This document shows positions 36,130-45,952 of a DNA stretch of 64,000 bases, one piece after another. The translations under genes and the position numbers were made by a program. The stretch comes from an uncultured Aquimarina sp. (GTDB taxonomy: Bacteria > Bacteroidota > Bacteroidia > Flavobacteriales > Flavobacteriaceae): the NCBI GenBank assembly GCA_947493495.1, contig CANLRN010000001.1:1-64000 (forward strand), in the 5' to 3' direction. Position 1 is the first letter of the stretch; each line of letters starts with the position of its first letter. The notes below the pieces were generated by a model. It worked only from the letters and a program-made list of their open reading frames with translations. It did not search any database and was not told the origin of the DNA.

Positions 36130-37545
36130 TTAAAATTGAAAATATATAAATTGACTATTTCCGAAAACTCCTAAATAAAGAATTAAATATATCAATGTGG
36201 CATACATAAACATACGTCCAATTTCTCTTTTTATAATGAAATTTATGACAACAGTATTTTTTAAATACTCTCTTCTAAACTCAATGACAACAAGTAAAAA
36301 AATAGCCAACACAGCGTAGATCGAAGCAGCTATATCATCACCACTACCAATATATAATTTACCAGGTTTAGTAAAAATTTTGCTAATGATGTAGAAAGCA
36401 TCAAGAACACTATTAGCTCTAAAAAAAATCCAAGCAAAACTTATAAAACAAAAAGTACTTATAATATTAAGAGTACCTTTTCTTTTTTTACCATTACAAA
36501 GTATTTCTATAATTAAATAAATCCCATTAATTGCTCCCCAAATCACAAATGTCCATTTAGCACCATGCCATAAACCACTTATTAAAAATGTAATAAATAA
36601 GTTAAAAAACCACCTGTATCTACCTACACGATTTCCTCCTAAAGGGATATACAAATAATCTCGAAACCAAGTAGATAAAGAAATATGCCATCTGTTCCAA
36701 AATTCATGAATTGAAGCAGAGAAATAAGGTCTTCTAAAATTAGTCATCAAATTGAACCCGAAGAGTTTTGCTGTTCCAATTGCTATTAGAGAATAGCCAG
36801 CAAAATCCCCATAGATCTGAAATGCAAATAAAATTGTTGCAAAAATCAAGCTTAACCCATCATGATATTCTACATTATTATAGACTGAATTTACATAGAT
36901 AGCAGCTCTATCTGCAACTACTAGTTTCAAGAAAAATCCCCAAATAATCAATTTTACTCCATAAGATATTGACTCTATTGTATACTTCCTTTTTTCTAAA
37001 AACTGGGGTAATAAATGGGTAGCTCTTTCGATAGGCCCAGCAACCAATTGCGGAAAAAAAGAAACAAAAGCTGCAAATGATATAAAATCTCTGGTTGGTT
37101 GTAATTTACCCCGATAAACATCAATCGTGTATGACATTGTTTGAAAAGTATAAAAAGAAATGCCAACTGGTAGGATAATACTCAAAGTAGTCACATTTTT
37201 TATATCATAGCCTATAGAATTAAATAAATCAACCCAAGAATCAATAAAAAAGTTGCAATACTTAAAAAACGACAATACTCCTAAATTGAAAAACACACTT
37301 ACTAGAAGCCACCTTTTTTTAAATTTATGATCGTCACAATGACTTATTTTAATCCCAACCAAATAATCTACTAAAGTACTTAAAGCAATTAATGCTATGA
37401 ATCTATAATCCCACCAACCATAAAAAATATAACTTGCTACTAACAATAGTATATTTTGGAAATGAATTTTACGTTTCTGGAAAAACCAATAAACAACAAA
37501 AATAATTGGAAGAAATAATAGAAAATCAAAAGAATTGAAATACAT
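36130..37545 (-). CDS. MBOAT-family O-acyltransferase, paralogue 2
   Basis: This 471-residue polytopic enzyme is highly similar to the two other MBOATs here. Key blocks are EFWNRWHISLSTWFRDYLYIP and the catalytic His region GLWHGAKWTF, ending QFIYFQF. It is paired with the SGNH gene downstream (10 bp). It lies at the end of the long minus-strand operon from 52894, so its target is probably the polymer built by that operon. Acetylation is the default assumption for AlgI-like members. Confidence 0.93.
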   Translation of the reverse strand: MYFNSFDFLLFLPIIFVVYWFFQKRKIHFQNILLLVASYIFYGWWDYRFIALIALSTLVDYLVGIKISHCDDHKFKKRWLLVSVFFNLGVLSFFKYCNFFIDSWVDLFNSIGYDIKNVTTLSIILPVGISFYTFQTMSYTIDVYRGKLQPTRDFISFAAFVSFFPQLVAGPIERATHLLPQFLEKRKYTIESISYGVKLIIWGFFLKLVVADRAAIYVNSVYNNVEYHDGLSLIFATILFAFQIYGDFAGYSLIAIGTAKLFGFNLMTNFRRPYFSASIHEFWNRWHISLSTWFRDYLYIPLGGNRVGRYRWFFNLFITFLISGLWHGAKWTFVIWGAINGIYLIIEILCNGKKRKGTLNIISTFCFISFAWIFFRANSVLDAFYIISKIFTKPGKLYIGSGDDIAASIYAVLAIFLLVVIEFRREYLKNTVVINFIIKREIGRMFMYATLIYLILYLGVFGNSQFIYFQF

Positions 37546-37561
37546 AATCTAAATAAACTCT

Positions 37562-38965
37562 TTAAATATTTATTGTAAAATTTCTTTTAACTGCGTCGAA
37601 TTTCCCATTTGCTCCTAATGGGATGTCATGTACAATATGTATCTGATAATTTATATTTTCTCCTAATCTATCTTTCATATTGTCTACAAGTTGTTGCTTC
37701 ATTACATCATTGAATTTTTCATCAGCAATTAAATTAACGATGACTTCATTAGGATTTTCCTGTATGATTTGACTTTTTACTATTCCTTCTAAACCTTTAT
37801 AAGCGGTATCCATTCTACCTACATATCCTTTTTCTTTGGTCCATAATATATCATCTTCTCTACCAGTTAATTTCTCTATCATTGGCATTTTGCAACCACA
37901 GTTACAAATCTTACCTTCTTCAGAAAGTAATACTGTATCTTCTATATTATATCTAATCAAAGGTGTTTTTAGATTTGTAAAACTCGTAACCACTAGTTGC
38001 GCTACTTCTCCTGACTTTGCTTTTTCTCCCTTATTATTTATAAACTCAAAAACTCCCGAATCTGTGTTTAAATGCAAATTACCTTGAGTACATTCGGTAA
38101 TAAAAGGACTACCTTCGCTAGAAGCGTATTGATTATACACTTGGCAATTAAATGCCTTCTCGATTTCCAGTCGTTGATAATCATACAAGGTTTCTGCTGT
38201 AACTGCAATTGCTTTTGGAGTGAAGTTTAGTGTCAAATTATTCTTATTAATAAACCTACTAATAATATATATAGCAGATGGATATCCGTCTAACAAAATA
38301 GGTTTAAAACGATTTAGTTTTTTTACATAATGACCTAAATTATCATCTGTTAAATGATATGTAGACATTAATAATTGATTTTCGAAATAATTATAGACCC
38401 AAAATGGTGGTTTTTTAGAATCTGGTTTTACAATTAACCTCCCAGAAAATCTAACTTGTTTTACTCTCTTAGTGTCTAGACCAATCGATTTATGAAATCT
38501 ACGCCATAGCGCAAAGGATCTATTGATTGATTCTTTATCTAGATAATTAATTGTAGGAGCGCCAGATGTTCCACTAGTATAACCAACACCATCAGTGTTT
38601 CGACTTTTGTTAACAAGGATATCCGGATTTGTTTTACGTTCTGCTTTAGTAAGAATTGGCATTTTCTGAAGCACGGCATAAGGATTCTCTTCTATATCGG
38701 TACGTGTAATTCCTAATTCCTTCATTTTTTTACTATACCAATCAGAGTATTGAAAAGCTTCGGATAATAAGAGAATTAATCTACTTTTTTGATATGCTTT
38801 GATTGAAGCGTTATCTGCATTCCATAAATCGACATATTCCTTTAAAAAAGCGTCAAACTCCTTGGTATATCGCTGTTTAGAATTTTGAAAAGCCTTAATA
38901 TTGAGTAATACAAACTTAAAAGGATAAGGTAAACTGTTATAAATTTTCTCTTGCATCTTTCCCAT
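37562..38965 (-). CDS. PaaK/CapK-like adenylate-forming enzyme B
   Basis: This 467-residue relative of phenylacetate-CoA ligase has the P-loop GYTSGTSGAPTINYLDK (about 126-142), the acceptor motif YASSEGSPFITEC, then LIRYNIEDTV and LTGREDDILW. A short cysteine pair motif CNCGC near 355 is typical of the CapK subgroup and may bind zinc. This type is common in Gram-negative capsule clusters. It lies two bases after the GT4 gene. The substrate is unknown; it could activate the acyl group moved by the adjacent MBOAT, but that is speculation. Confidence 0.85.
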   Translation of the reverse strand: MGKMQEKIYNSLPYPFKFVLLNIKAFQNSKQRYTKEFDAFLKEYVDLWNADNASIKAYQKSRLILLLSEAFQYSDWYSKKMKELGITRTDIEENPYAVLQKMPILTKAERKTNPDILVNKSRNTDGVGYTSGTSGAPTINYLDKESINRSFALWRRFHKSIGLDTKRVKQVRFSGRLIVKPDSKKPPFWVYNYFENQLLMSTYHLTDDNLGHYVKKLNRFKPILLDGYPSAIYIISRFINKNNLTLNFTPKAIAVTAETLYDYQRLEIEKAFNCQVYNQYASSEGSPFITECTQGNLHLNTDSGVFEFINNKGEKAKSGEVAQLVVTSFTNLKTPLIRYNIEDTVLLSEEGKICNCGCKMPMIEKLTGREDDILWTKEKGYVGRMDTAYKGLEGIVKSQIIQENPNEVIVNLIADEKFNDVMKQQLVDNMKDRLGENINYQIHIVHDIPLGANGKFDAVKRNFTINI

Positions 38966-38967
38966 AA

Positions 38968-40110
38968 CTACAGTCTTACGTGTTCTTTATAAAATTCCTG
39001 AATCTTTTTGGTATTAGAAATGATATCGTAATCTCCTTTTACTATTTTTTCTGTATTAGTATTCTTTTTGGAAGCATCCGTCTCTATTATTTTTCCTGCC
39101 CAATATTCTGCAGGTTTATCTATAGACAAAAATTCTATATCATCGGTAAGACTCACTTCTGTAGTAATACTATCCGAAGCAAATACTTTAATTCCTGCTG
39201 CTTGTGCTTCGATCAACGTCACTGGAAGGCCTTCATAAAAAGATGGAAAGACAAACACATCGAACATTTGGAATAATTCTGGAACATCTGCTCGCACACC
39301 TAAAAAATGGACATTAGTATTAATCCCTAAGTTTTCTACTTCTTTTTCCATTACTTTTCTAAGAGGACCATCCCCGATCATCACCAAATCACAGTCTGGT
39401 TTTTCTTTTAATACAGCTGAGAAAATCTTTACTAAAAAAGCATGATTTTTTTGACTGGCAAACCGTCCGACATGGCCAATTACCAAACGATTTTTTAAAT
39501 TAAACTCTTCCTTATATTTATTAGCTATAACTGAATTATATGCAAATTTTTCTGTGTCAATTGCATTATTCATGGTAATAAATGAAGTACTATCACCAAA
39601 TAACCATTTCCCGGCTTTATCTCCACAAGAAAATAAATGGGTAGCATCTTTCTTTACCTTCTTTTTAAGCTGAAGTTTGATTAATTTCTTAAACGTTTCT
39701 TTTTTACTTTCCTTTTTAGAAAATAATGACATAAAATTAACATCATCAATGGCAATATGTGCGTGCGCAATTCTACAAGGAATATCGAATTCTTTAGCTA
39801 TTTTAAGAGGAAAACAACTAAAAGTATTCAAATGAGAATGTATGATAGCATACTCTTTATGATCTTCAAAAAATAATCTAAGTTTCTTATAATAATCTCC
39901 TGGAAAAAGTGGATTTATTGGGTCAAATCTATATATTTTACCTCCCAAACTTTCTATTTCTTCATCAAAGGCAGCTTGTTCTTTTCTATGTACTAAAAAA
40001 TCAAACTGCACTTTATCTCTATCAATTTTTCTGTAATAATTCATGATCATGGATTCAGCTCCTCCTCTATTCATGATTGTAAAAACCTGTAAAACACGTA
40101 TTGCCCCCAT
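38968..40110 (-). CDS. Glycosyltransferase family 4/1
   Basis: This 380-residue GT-B enzyme has an N-terminal RVLQVFTIMNRGGAESM start, characteristic of exopolysaccharide GTs such as EpsF, IIHSHLNTFS near 90, and a C-terminal domain with IGHVGRFASQKNH and FPSFYEGLPVTLIEAQAAG (E-x7-E intact). It overlaps the preceding GT2 stop by one base (TAATG junction), showing tight co-translation. Donor and linkage are not predictable. Confidence 0.92.
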   Translation of the reverse strand: MGAIRVLQVFTIMNRGGAESMIMNYYRKIDRDKVQFDFLVHRKEQAAFDEEIESLGGKIYRFDPINPLFPGDYYKKLRLFFEDHKEYAIIHSHLNTFSCFPLKIAKEFDIPCRIAHAHIAIDDVNFMSLFSKKESKKETFKKLIKLQLKKKVKKDATHLFSCGDKAGKWLFGDSTSFITMNNAIDTEKFAYNSVIANKYKEEFNLKNRLVIGHVGRFASQKNHAFLVKIFSAVLKEKPDCDLVMIGDGPLRKVMEKEVENLGINTNVHFLGVRADVPELFQMFDVFVFPSFYEGLPVTLIEAQAAGIKVFASDSITTEVSLTDDIEFLSIDKPAEYWAGKIIETDASKKNTNTEKIVKGDYDIISNTKKIQEFYKEHVRL

Positions 40111-41000
40111 TAGAATTCTCCTTTTGTTTTATATCGTATATATAGGTTTAATAATATTCCAAATGGTATTGCTAAAACAGTAGTCAGCTTCTTTGGAGAT
40201 TCACTGATAAAAGTTCCATTTTTAGTAAAAATAGCGCTAGACACATAATGAATTGCATTCTTAAATTGATCTTTAAAATTCTCGGCAAGCTTCATTCTAC
40301 TCTTTCTAGAGAATGCAAAGCCTTTAGGATGTCTTCTATATTGTTTTAATATATTCATACTAGATCCATCTTGCATATACTCTACCTCGCATAACACCTC
40401 ATTAATAGGTAGTAATTTATAATCTTGATCAATTAATTGATATAAATACCCTAGAGGAACGAAACGTTCTCCTTCGAAAATAGGATATGCTGGATATTTC
40501 TTTACAACTTCTGTTCTATACACTAATTTTTTATCTCCTAATACTTTATGCACATTATATAAATCGTACAATGTAGTTTCTTTTATATGCTCGGGAATTT
40601 TAGTTCCAATTATTTTCCCTTCAGGATCCGCATCTAATCCTACCAAACCAGCAAATTCGGGTTTGTCCTTTATTTTTTCCCAAGCAACAAGGATTTTTTC
40701 TATTGCTTCCTCTCCTATACAATCATCACTATCAACACATACGTTTAGTGTAGTTTCTGTCAATCTATACGCAGCATTATGCCCTCCATGCATCCCTTGG
40801 TTTTCTTGATAATGATATTGTATATCAATTTTTCCTTCCTTGATCCAAGAAGACACTAATGTTTCTGTATCATCAGTAGAACCATCATCAATAATTAACC
40901 AAACAAAATCCTGATTAGACTGCTTAATTAAACTCTCATAGCACTTATGTAAACAGTACGCTCGATTGTATGTTGGTGTAAATACGGTTATAGTTTTCAT
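40110..41000 (-). CDS. Glycosyltransferase family 2
   Basis: This 296-residue GT-A enzyme has the opening VFTPTYNRAYCL, the nucleotide-binding IIDDGSTDDTETLV (about 36-49) and a VDSDD metal-binding motif near 91. The C-terminus has one hydrophobic stretch that may touch the membrane. It is coupled to the GT4 gene downstream through a one-base overlap. About 164 bp upstream separate it from the polymerase gene; nothing notable is in that gap. Confidence 0.92.
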   Translation of the reverse strand: MKTITVFTPTYNRAYCLHKCYESLIKQSNQDFVWLIIDDGSTDDTETLVSSWIKEGKIDIQYHYQENQGMHGGHNAAYRLTETTLNVCVDSDDCIGEEAIEKILVAWEKIKDKPEFAGLVGLDADPEGKIIGTKIPEHIKETTLYDLYNVHKVLGDKKLVYRTEVVKKYPAYPIFEGERFVPLGYLYQLIDQDYKLLPINEVLCEVEYMQDGSSMNILKQYRRHPKGFAFSRKSRMKLAENFKDQFKNAIHYVSSAIFTKNGTFISESPKKLTTVLAIPFGILLNLYIRYKTKGEF

Positions 41001-41164
41001 CAGCTCCCTTTTATTGCTTTTTTAGTATTTAGGACTCGTTATATCTAGTTGTTAAAATTTATCTGTAAATGCTTAATCTATTTTGTTTTTGAATTATAAA
41101 TTCTTTAATGTCTTTAGGTCTTGGCATACTAATTATCGGTTTTTTTTATATTCCTGAAATAAAA

Positions 41165-42259
41165 TTAACTATATAAATAATACATTAAATATGTAAAAGA
41201 AAAATAAGCAGCCATTACCTTACCTATCATGAAATGATGATTAGTAAAAGAACTTTTTTTAAGGAAGGGGTATATGATAACCAGCCCCATCATAAACCAA
41301 GATAAGTAAGCAAAACGATTAGAATAATTAGCTTTAATAATTAAAATCCAAAATCCATTACAAATCAAATAGGTATTAAAGAGTTGATAATAAAATTTAT
41401 CTTCAAACTTTTTTTTGTAAATAAAATAACATCCTGCAAATACGGCAAAGGCACTATGAAAAAGAAAATCCCACCTAAACCCTGTACTTGAAAAAGTACC
41501 TGCCTCACTCTCTCCTGTTAAGTATCCTGCTAATCGGTCATCTGCAAAACCTAAACTACTAAAAAAAGAAATCCATAAACCACTTAAAACAAGAGACAGA
41601 GGAATACAAGCAATCCACCCTATAAAAAAGCTTTTGGGAGCATTATACAAATAAGTAAGTACAAACGCCAGTACGGGCAAAAACATAGTCTTATGAAATG
41701 AAACAGAAAGAATGAAAAATAATGCCATTAGTACTTTTTTATCTTTATAACATAACCCCCATAAAAAAAAAGAAGTGGCCATACCATTTCTTATACCATT
41801 AACTCCATACGTATAAAACGAAAAAGACACAACAAACATAAAAAATGCGTAGAACCAATACTCTTTAAACATTTTTTTTGATATTCTGAACATTGGGTAT
41901 AAGTAGAGGAATACACACAAGGTAAAAAACATATGAACGTTCATCATAGAAGAGCAAAATTTCATAAAAACATGAAAGAGGATATCTTTGTCAGAGACTA
42001 TTTGACCTCCATATACGTAATACTCAAAATATCTAGCATAGGTAATTGTGTCTCCAAAATACCTTCCACTTATAGGGCGTAAACCTAGATAAATAAGTAT
42101 TCCAAAAAACATAAAATAGCCAGATAAATTACTAAAAGATAAATTTTTAGAGCTATTAATAGGTAGCATAGCAGAATTTAATAAGCATATCATTGTTATT
42201 GCCAATAATATATTTATATACAATCCAAAATAATTTTCTAATGGAATAAAATCAATCAT
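41165..42259 (-). CDS. EpsG/Wzy-like polysaccharide polymerase
   Basis: This 364-residue protein has about ten membrane segments and little else. The arrangement resembles the EpsG family of O-antigen/exopolysaccharide polymerases, with a large loop and Arg-rich ISGRYFGDTITYARYF near 65-80 and FYTYGVNGIRNGMATSFFLW near 160-180, which is the most conserved region of EpsG proteins. It is the only obvious Wzy candidate in the window. Position among GT genes and before wzx supports the role. Confidence 0.78.
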   Translation of the reverse strand: MIDFIPLENYFGLYINILLAITMICLLNSAMLPINSSKNLSFSNLSGYFMFFGILIYLGLRPISGRYFGDTITYARYFEYYVYGGQIVSDKDILFHVFMKFCSSMMNVHMFFTLCVFLYLYPMFRISKKMFKEYWFYAFFMFVVSFSFYTYGVNGIRNGMATSFFLWGLCYKDKKVLMALFFILSVSFHKTMFLPVLAFVLTYLYNAPKSFFIGWIACIPLSLVLSGLWISFFSSLGFADDRLAGYLTGESEAGTFSSTGFRWDFLFHSAFAVFAGCYFIYKKKFEDKFYYQLFNTYLICNGFWILIIKANYSNRFAYLSWFMMGLVIIYPFLKKSSFTNHHFMIGKVMAAYFSFTYLMYYLYS

Positions 42260-42311
42260 ACTATGCTTTTAATATATAGTTATCACTATATACTCTGAAA
42301 ATACCAAATCA

Positions 42312-43520
42312 TTATGATAATGGTTGTAAATATTCTTCTGCTACTTTACTAACATCAAATTTATCTAATAATTTATCTTTGTTATTCTTTATTTCATTTT
42401 TAAATTTATCCGTATTCAATATTTCTAATAATGCGTTAGAAAAATGTTTTTCTTCGCTAATAATTTCATCATTACTTGGTATAGACAAATCTCCTTTATA
42501 AAAATTGGGTGTGATAATTCCAGACTCAACCGCAACGTTTTCTTCTTTTACCACTATTTTTTTATTGCTCATTAACTCAATGATTCCTTCAGTACAATTA
42601 GAAGATACTATCGGGATACCCAGACATATCGATTCTACTATAACATTAGGAGTGCCTTCATACAACGAAGACAATGCCAGCAAGTTAGATTGTGCCAAGT
42701 ATGTATAAGGATTGCTTTTTCTTCCTAAAAAAATAACTTTATCAGTTAGGTCATATTTGGATAATAAATGATGACAATAATCAATCACTTCTTTTACTCC
42801 ATCACCTACGAATACCAATTTTACATCTTTATTCTTTTTTTCTAGTAAGTAAAAAGACTTAATTAAATGCCACGGTGATTTCTGATGCGATAATCGTCCC
42901 AAAAAAAGAATGACATTACCAGAAAATAATTTTTTTTCTACTGGATCGGTGATAGGTTCTAGAGATTTATGGCGTATTTCATGTAAATCGTGAGGATTAT
43001 AAATTACCTTTAAGTTATCTAACCGATATTCACAATTCGTAATCAAATCTTCTTTTATTGCTTTACTAATGCAAATTAGTTTATTGAGTTTATTAAAACT
43101 GGTTTTAAAACATATCCTGAGCAACTTGTTCAGTAGTGTTTTATTTTTAAGTTCTACACTTTTTAGGGCATGTAAGCTTCCTACTTTAAGTTCTTTAGTG
43201 AATGTTAAAGAACTAAAGATGTTAGCCATATCGCCAAATGCAATAGAATGAGTGATTTTTTCTTTTTTAATTATTTTTCTTAATAACAATGGCGCTTTTA
43301 AATAAAATAAAATACGCTCACTCTTTTTCATTTTATTAAAGTCATGAGGTTTGAAAAATAATTCATCATCGCCAAAGTTAATAATGTCGTTATCTAGTTT
43401 TATGATTTTCATAGCTTTGACATGATACCCTTTTTCTTTATAATGATTATAAAAAGTAAGTGCTAGTCTCTCCATTCCTCCTACACTTCCATATGGCATT
43501 ATGAGTAATATTCTTCTCAT
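42312..43520 (-). CDS. Glycosyltransferase family 4
   Basis: This 402-residue GT-B enzyme has an opening LLIMPYGSVGGMERLALTFY typical of GT4, an internal VIYNPHDLHEI hinge near 180 and the donor-side FLGRLSHQKSPWHL with SSLYEGTPNVIVESICLG (E-x7-E intact). The linkage is unknown. It is 52 bp from the polymerase and 28 bp from the SGNH gene, within the same operon. Confidence 0.9.
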   Translation of the reverse strand: MRRILLIMPYGSVGGMERLALTFYNHYKEKGYHVKAMKIIKLDNDIINFGDDELFFKPHDFNKMKKSERILFYLKAPLLLRKIIKKEKITHSIAFGDMANIFSSLTFTKELKVGSLHALKSVELKNKTLLNKLLRICFKTSFNKLNKLICISKAIKEDLITNCEYRLDNLKVIYNPHDLHEIRHKSLEPITDPVEKKLFSGNVILFLGRLSHQKSPWHLIKSFYLLEKKNKDVKLVFVGDGVKEVIDYCHHLLSKYDLTDKVIFLGRKSNPYTYLAQSNLLALSSLYEGTPNVIVESICLGIPIVSSNCTEGIIELMSNKKIVVKEENVAVESGIITPNFYKGDLSIPSNDEIISEEKHFSNALLEILNTDKFKNEIKNNKDKLLDKFDVSKVAEEYLQPLS

Positions 43521-43548
43521 GTATTTTCTTTTATTACTTTTTTACGGA

Positions 43549-44496
43549 TTATTTTGATATTATTTTTCTATTGATTAACTCAGATCTACTCATAATTGAA
43601 TCGCACAATACTTTTGTAAAATCAGCTCCCAGAAATTTATCTAAATGTACCCCATCATATGTATTAAATTGATTTTTATCAGTATTAAAATTAATATATT
43701 CTATATTTTTCCCGTCACAAATTTTTCTAATATCTGTATCAAAATCTGTCCAGTAATCATTTTCTATTTTCAAAAGCTCTTTTGCTATAGGCAATCTTAC
43801 TATAAAAACTTTTCCATGGTTCTTTAATTGTTTTGATAATGATACCAGAGCATTGAATCGAGCTGTTGATTTCTTCCAACTAGTTGCGTATTTTCCATAT
43901 AGTTTTAGCTGTCTCTTTTTCCAAGAATCTAATACGTTTTTATCATCCGGAAGATTTTTTTCTTCTAGCCATCCATCCATATGCGTTTTTGAGGTTTTTC
44001 TTAATATCCCTCTAAAGTGAAAGTAATCAAAATTCTTAAAAAAATACTCAAAATTAGGGCTCATACTCACATAAGACATATTACTTGGTGGTTTTTGAGT
44101 TTCAAAATAGATTCCATGATCTGGGTCATCATCTTGATCTCTTTTAGAAAGTACAAAAGGATGAACTGATAAAATAAATATTCCACCTTTAGTGTTGGGG
44201 TCGAGTTTGCGAAGTATACTTTCTGTATAGGGTTCTCCATATGATACATCCATTATCGTAAAACAATAATTAAGTACTGGAAGCTCAATTCCTTTATTTT
44301 CAAAATACGTATTCATTACTACTGGTTGTATCCCTTGAAAACTTCTAGAATCACCAATAATCATTGATTTTGCAGGAGGGCTAGCAAACTTATTGTAATA
44401 ATAGTCTACATATCCACCGTAATAAATAAGTGTAACATTAATGATAGCTAACACTATAAAAAGAAAAAACAAACATCTGATGATAAATTTTCTCAT
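43549..44496 (-). CDS. SGNH-hydrolase-like partner of MBOAT paralogue 3
   Basis: This 315-residue protein has one N-terminal membrane anchor and an SGNH-like periplasmic domain. The nucleophile block is MIIGDSRSFQGIQP, and the C-terminal Asp/His block is YDGVHLDKFLG. I take the ATG at 44496-44494 (MRKFIIRCLFFLF) because it begins one base after the MBOAT stop (TAG 44500-44498) and directly opens the anchor. An ATG at 44535 would overlap the MBOAT gene and add 13 residues. The pair is arranged exactly as the two others. Confidence 0.8.
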   Translation of the reverse strand: MRKFIIRCLFFLFIVLAIINVTLIYYGGYVDYYYNKFASPPAKSMIIGDSRSFQGIQPVVMNTYFENKGIELPVLNYCFTIMDVSYGEPYTESILRKLDPNTKGGIFILSVHPFVLSKRDQDDDPDHGIYFETQKPPSNMSYVSMSPNFEYFFKNFDYFHFRGILRKTSKTHMDGWLEEKNLPDDKNVLDSWKKRQLKLYGKYATSWKKSTARFNALVSLSKQLKNHGKVFIVRLPIAKELLKIENDYWTDFDTDIRKICDGKNIEYINFNTDKNQFNTYDGVHLDKFLGADFTKVLCDSIMSRSELINRKIISK

Positions 44497-44497
44497 A

Positions 44498-45928
44498 CTA
44501 AAATTGAAAATAAATAAATGATTGCGATTGGGCACCTAAAAATAAAATCATACAAAAAATAAATGTATATAAGCTCCATCGTATAGGAGTGATCCTTATC
44601 GCGCTAATTTCTAATCCGTGTTGTTTTTCTCTTTGAAACCACTCTATTAACAATAATACAACTATGTATAAAAAAGGTTTGATATCTACTTCTGGAAATG
44701 TAAATAATGAACGATTAAAAATAGCTCCAATGTATTTTACAGCTATAGCTATACTATCTGCTCTGAAAAATATCCAAGCAAATATGGTAAGAATAAAAGT
44801 AATACCAACTTGTAGGATTTCTTTAAGGCTGAAAAACAGCCTCCCTTGGGCTACCACATTGGTATGTGTCCTGTTTTTATCTAAAAGTAGAAGAGGTAAA
44901 AAATATAAGGCATTCAAAAAACCCCAAACCATAAAAGTCCAATTGGCTCCATGCCAAAATCCACTTACAACAAAAATAATAAAGGTATTTCGTATTTTCA
45001 TCCATATCCCACCTCTACTACCCCCTAAGGGAATATACACATAATCTCTAAACCAAGTAGATAATGAAATATGCCATCTTCTCCAAAACTCTGCAATATC
45101 CCTGGAGAAATAAGGAAATGCAAAATTTTGTTTCAAATTAAAGCCAAATAATCTCGAGGTTCCAATAGCAATATCCGAATATCCAGAGAAATCTCCATAG
45201 ATCTGGAATGCAAAAAATATAGCACCTATAACTAATGAGCTAGCATTCATTGTTGTATATCCATCAAACACTTCATTTACTACAATGGCGCAATTATCGG
45301 CAATAACAATTTTTTTAAACAATCCCCATAAAATTTGCCTTAATCCATCACTAGCCTTCGCATAATCAAATTTTCTTTTTCTATAAAATTGAGGCAACAA
45401 ATTTGTAGCTCTTTCTATAGGTCCTGCTACTAACTGAGGAAAAAAACTCACAAAAGCAAAAAAAGCTATGATATCATTTGATGGTTTCAGCTTTTCTCTA
45501 TAAATATCGATCGTATAGCTCATCGTCTGAAAAGTATAAAAACTTATCCCTACAGGAAGTATAATATCAAGTGTTAAAGCATCTATTGTATATCCGAAAG
45601 ATGCAAAACCTTCAGCCATTGATTCAGAGAAAAAATTAAAATATTTAAACACTCCTAAGAATCCTAAATTTACAAGCATGCTTAGAGTGAGTACTATTTT
45701 TTTTTGTTTTTTATTGTTAGTTTTGGCTATAGCTAAACCACAAAAAAAATCTACAACAGAGCTAAATAAGATTAGAGATAAAAAACGCCAATCCCACCAT
45801 CCGTAAAAAACATAACTTACAGTTAGTAATAAAAAATTCTGAACTTTTAGGTTACGATTCAACACAAACCAGTATAGAACAAAAACAGTAGGTAGAAAAA
45901 TTAAATATTCAAATGAATTAAATAACAT
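44498..45928 (-). CDS. MBOAT-family O-acyltransferase, paralogue 3
   Basis: This 476-residue polytopic enzyme has EFWRRWHISLSTWFRDYVYIP and the catalytic His region GFWHGANWTF, ending SFIYFQF as the other two copies do. The SGNH partner follows after one base. It is preceded by the GT32-like gene (24 bp). Three MBOATs of nearly equal length in one locus suggest different acceptor sugars or different acyl groups. Confidence 0.93.
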   Translation of the reverse strand: MLFNSFEYLIFLPTVFVLYWFVLNRNLKVQNFLLLTVSYVFYGWWDWRFLSLILFSSVVDFFCGLAIAKTNNKKQKKIVLTLSMLVNLGFLGVFKYFNFFSESMAEGFASFGYTIDALTLDIILPVGISFYTFQTMSYTIDIYREKLKPSNDIIAFFAFVSFFPQLVAGPIERATNLLPQFYRKRKFDYAKASDGLRQILWGLFKKIVIADNCAIVVNEVFDGYTTMNASSLVIGAIFFAFQIYGDFSGYSDIAIGTSRLFGFNLKQNFAFPYFSRDIAEFWRRWHISLSTWFRDYVYIPLGGSRGGIWMKIRNTFIIFVVSGFWHGANWTFMVWGFLNALYFLPLLLLDKNRTHTNVVAQGRLFFSLKEILQVGITFILTIFAWIFFRADSIAIAVKYIGAIFNRSLFTFPEVDIKPFLYIVVLLLIEWFQREKQHGLEISAIRITPIRWSLYTFIFCMILFLGAQSQSFIYFQF

Positions 45929-45952
45929 TTTTAAGCTATTAATTTATACCAT

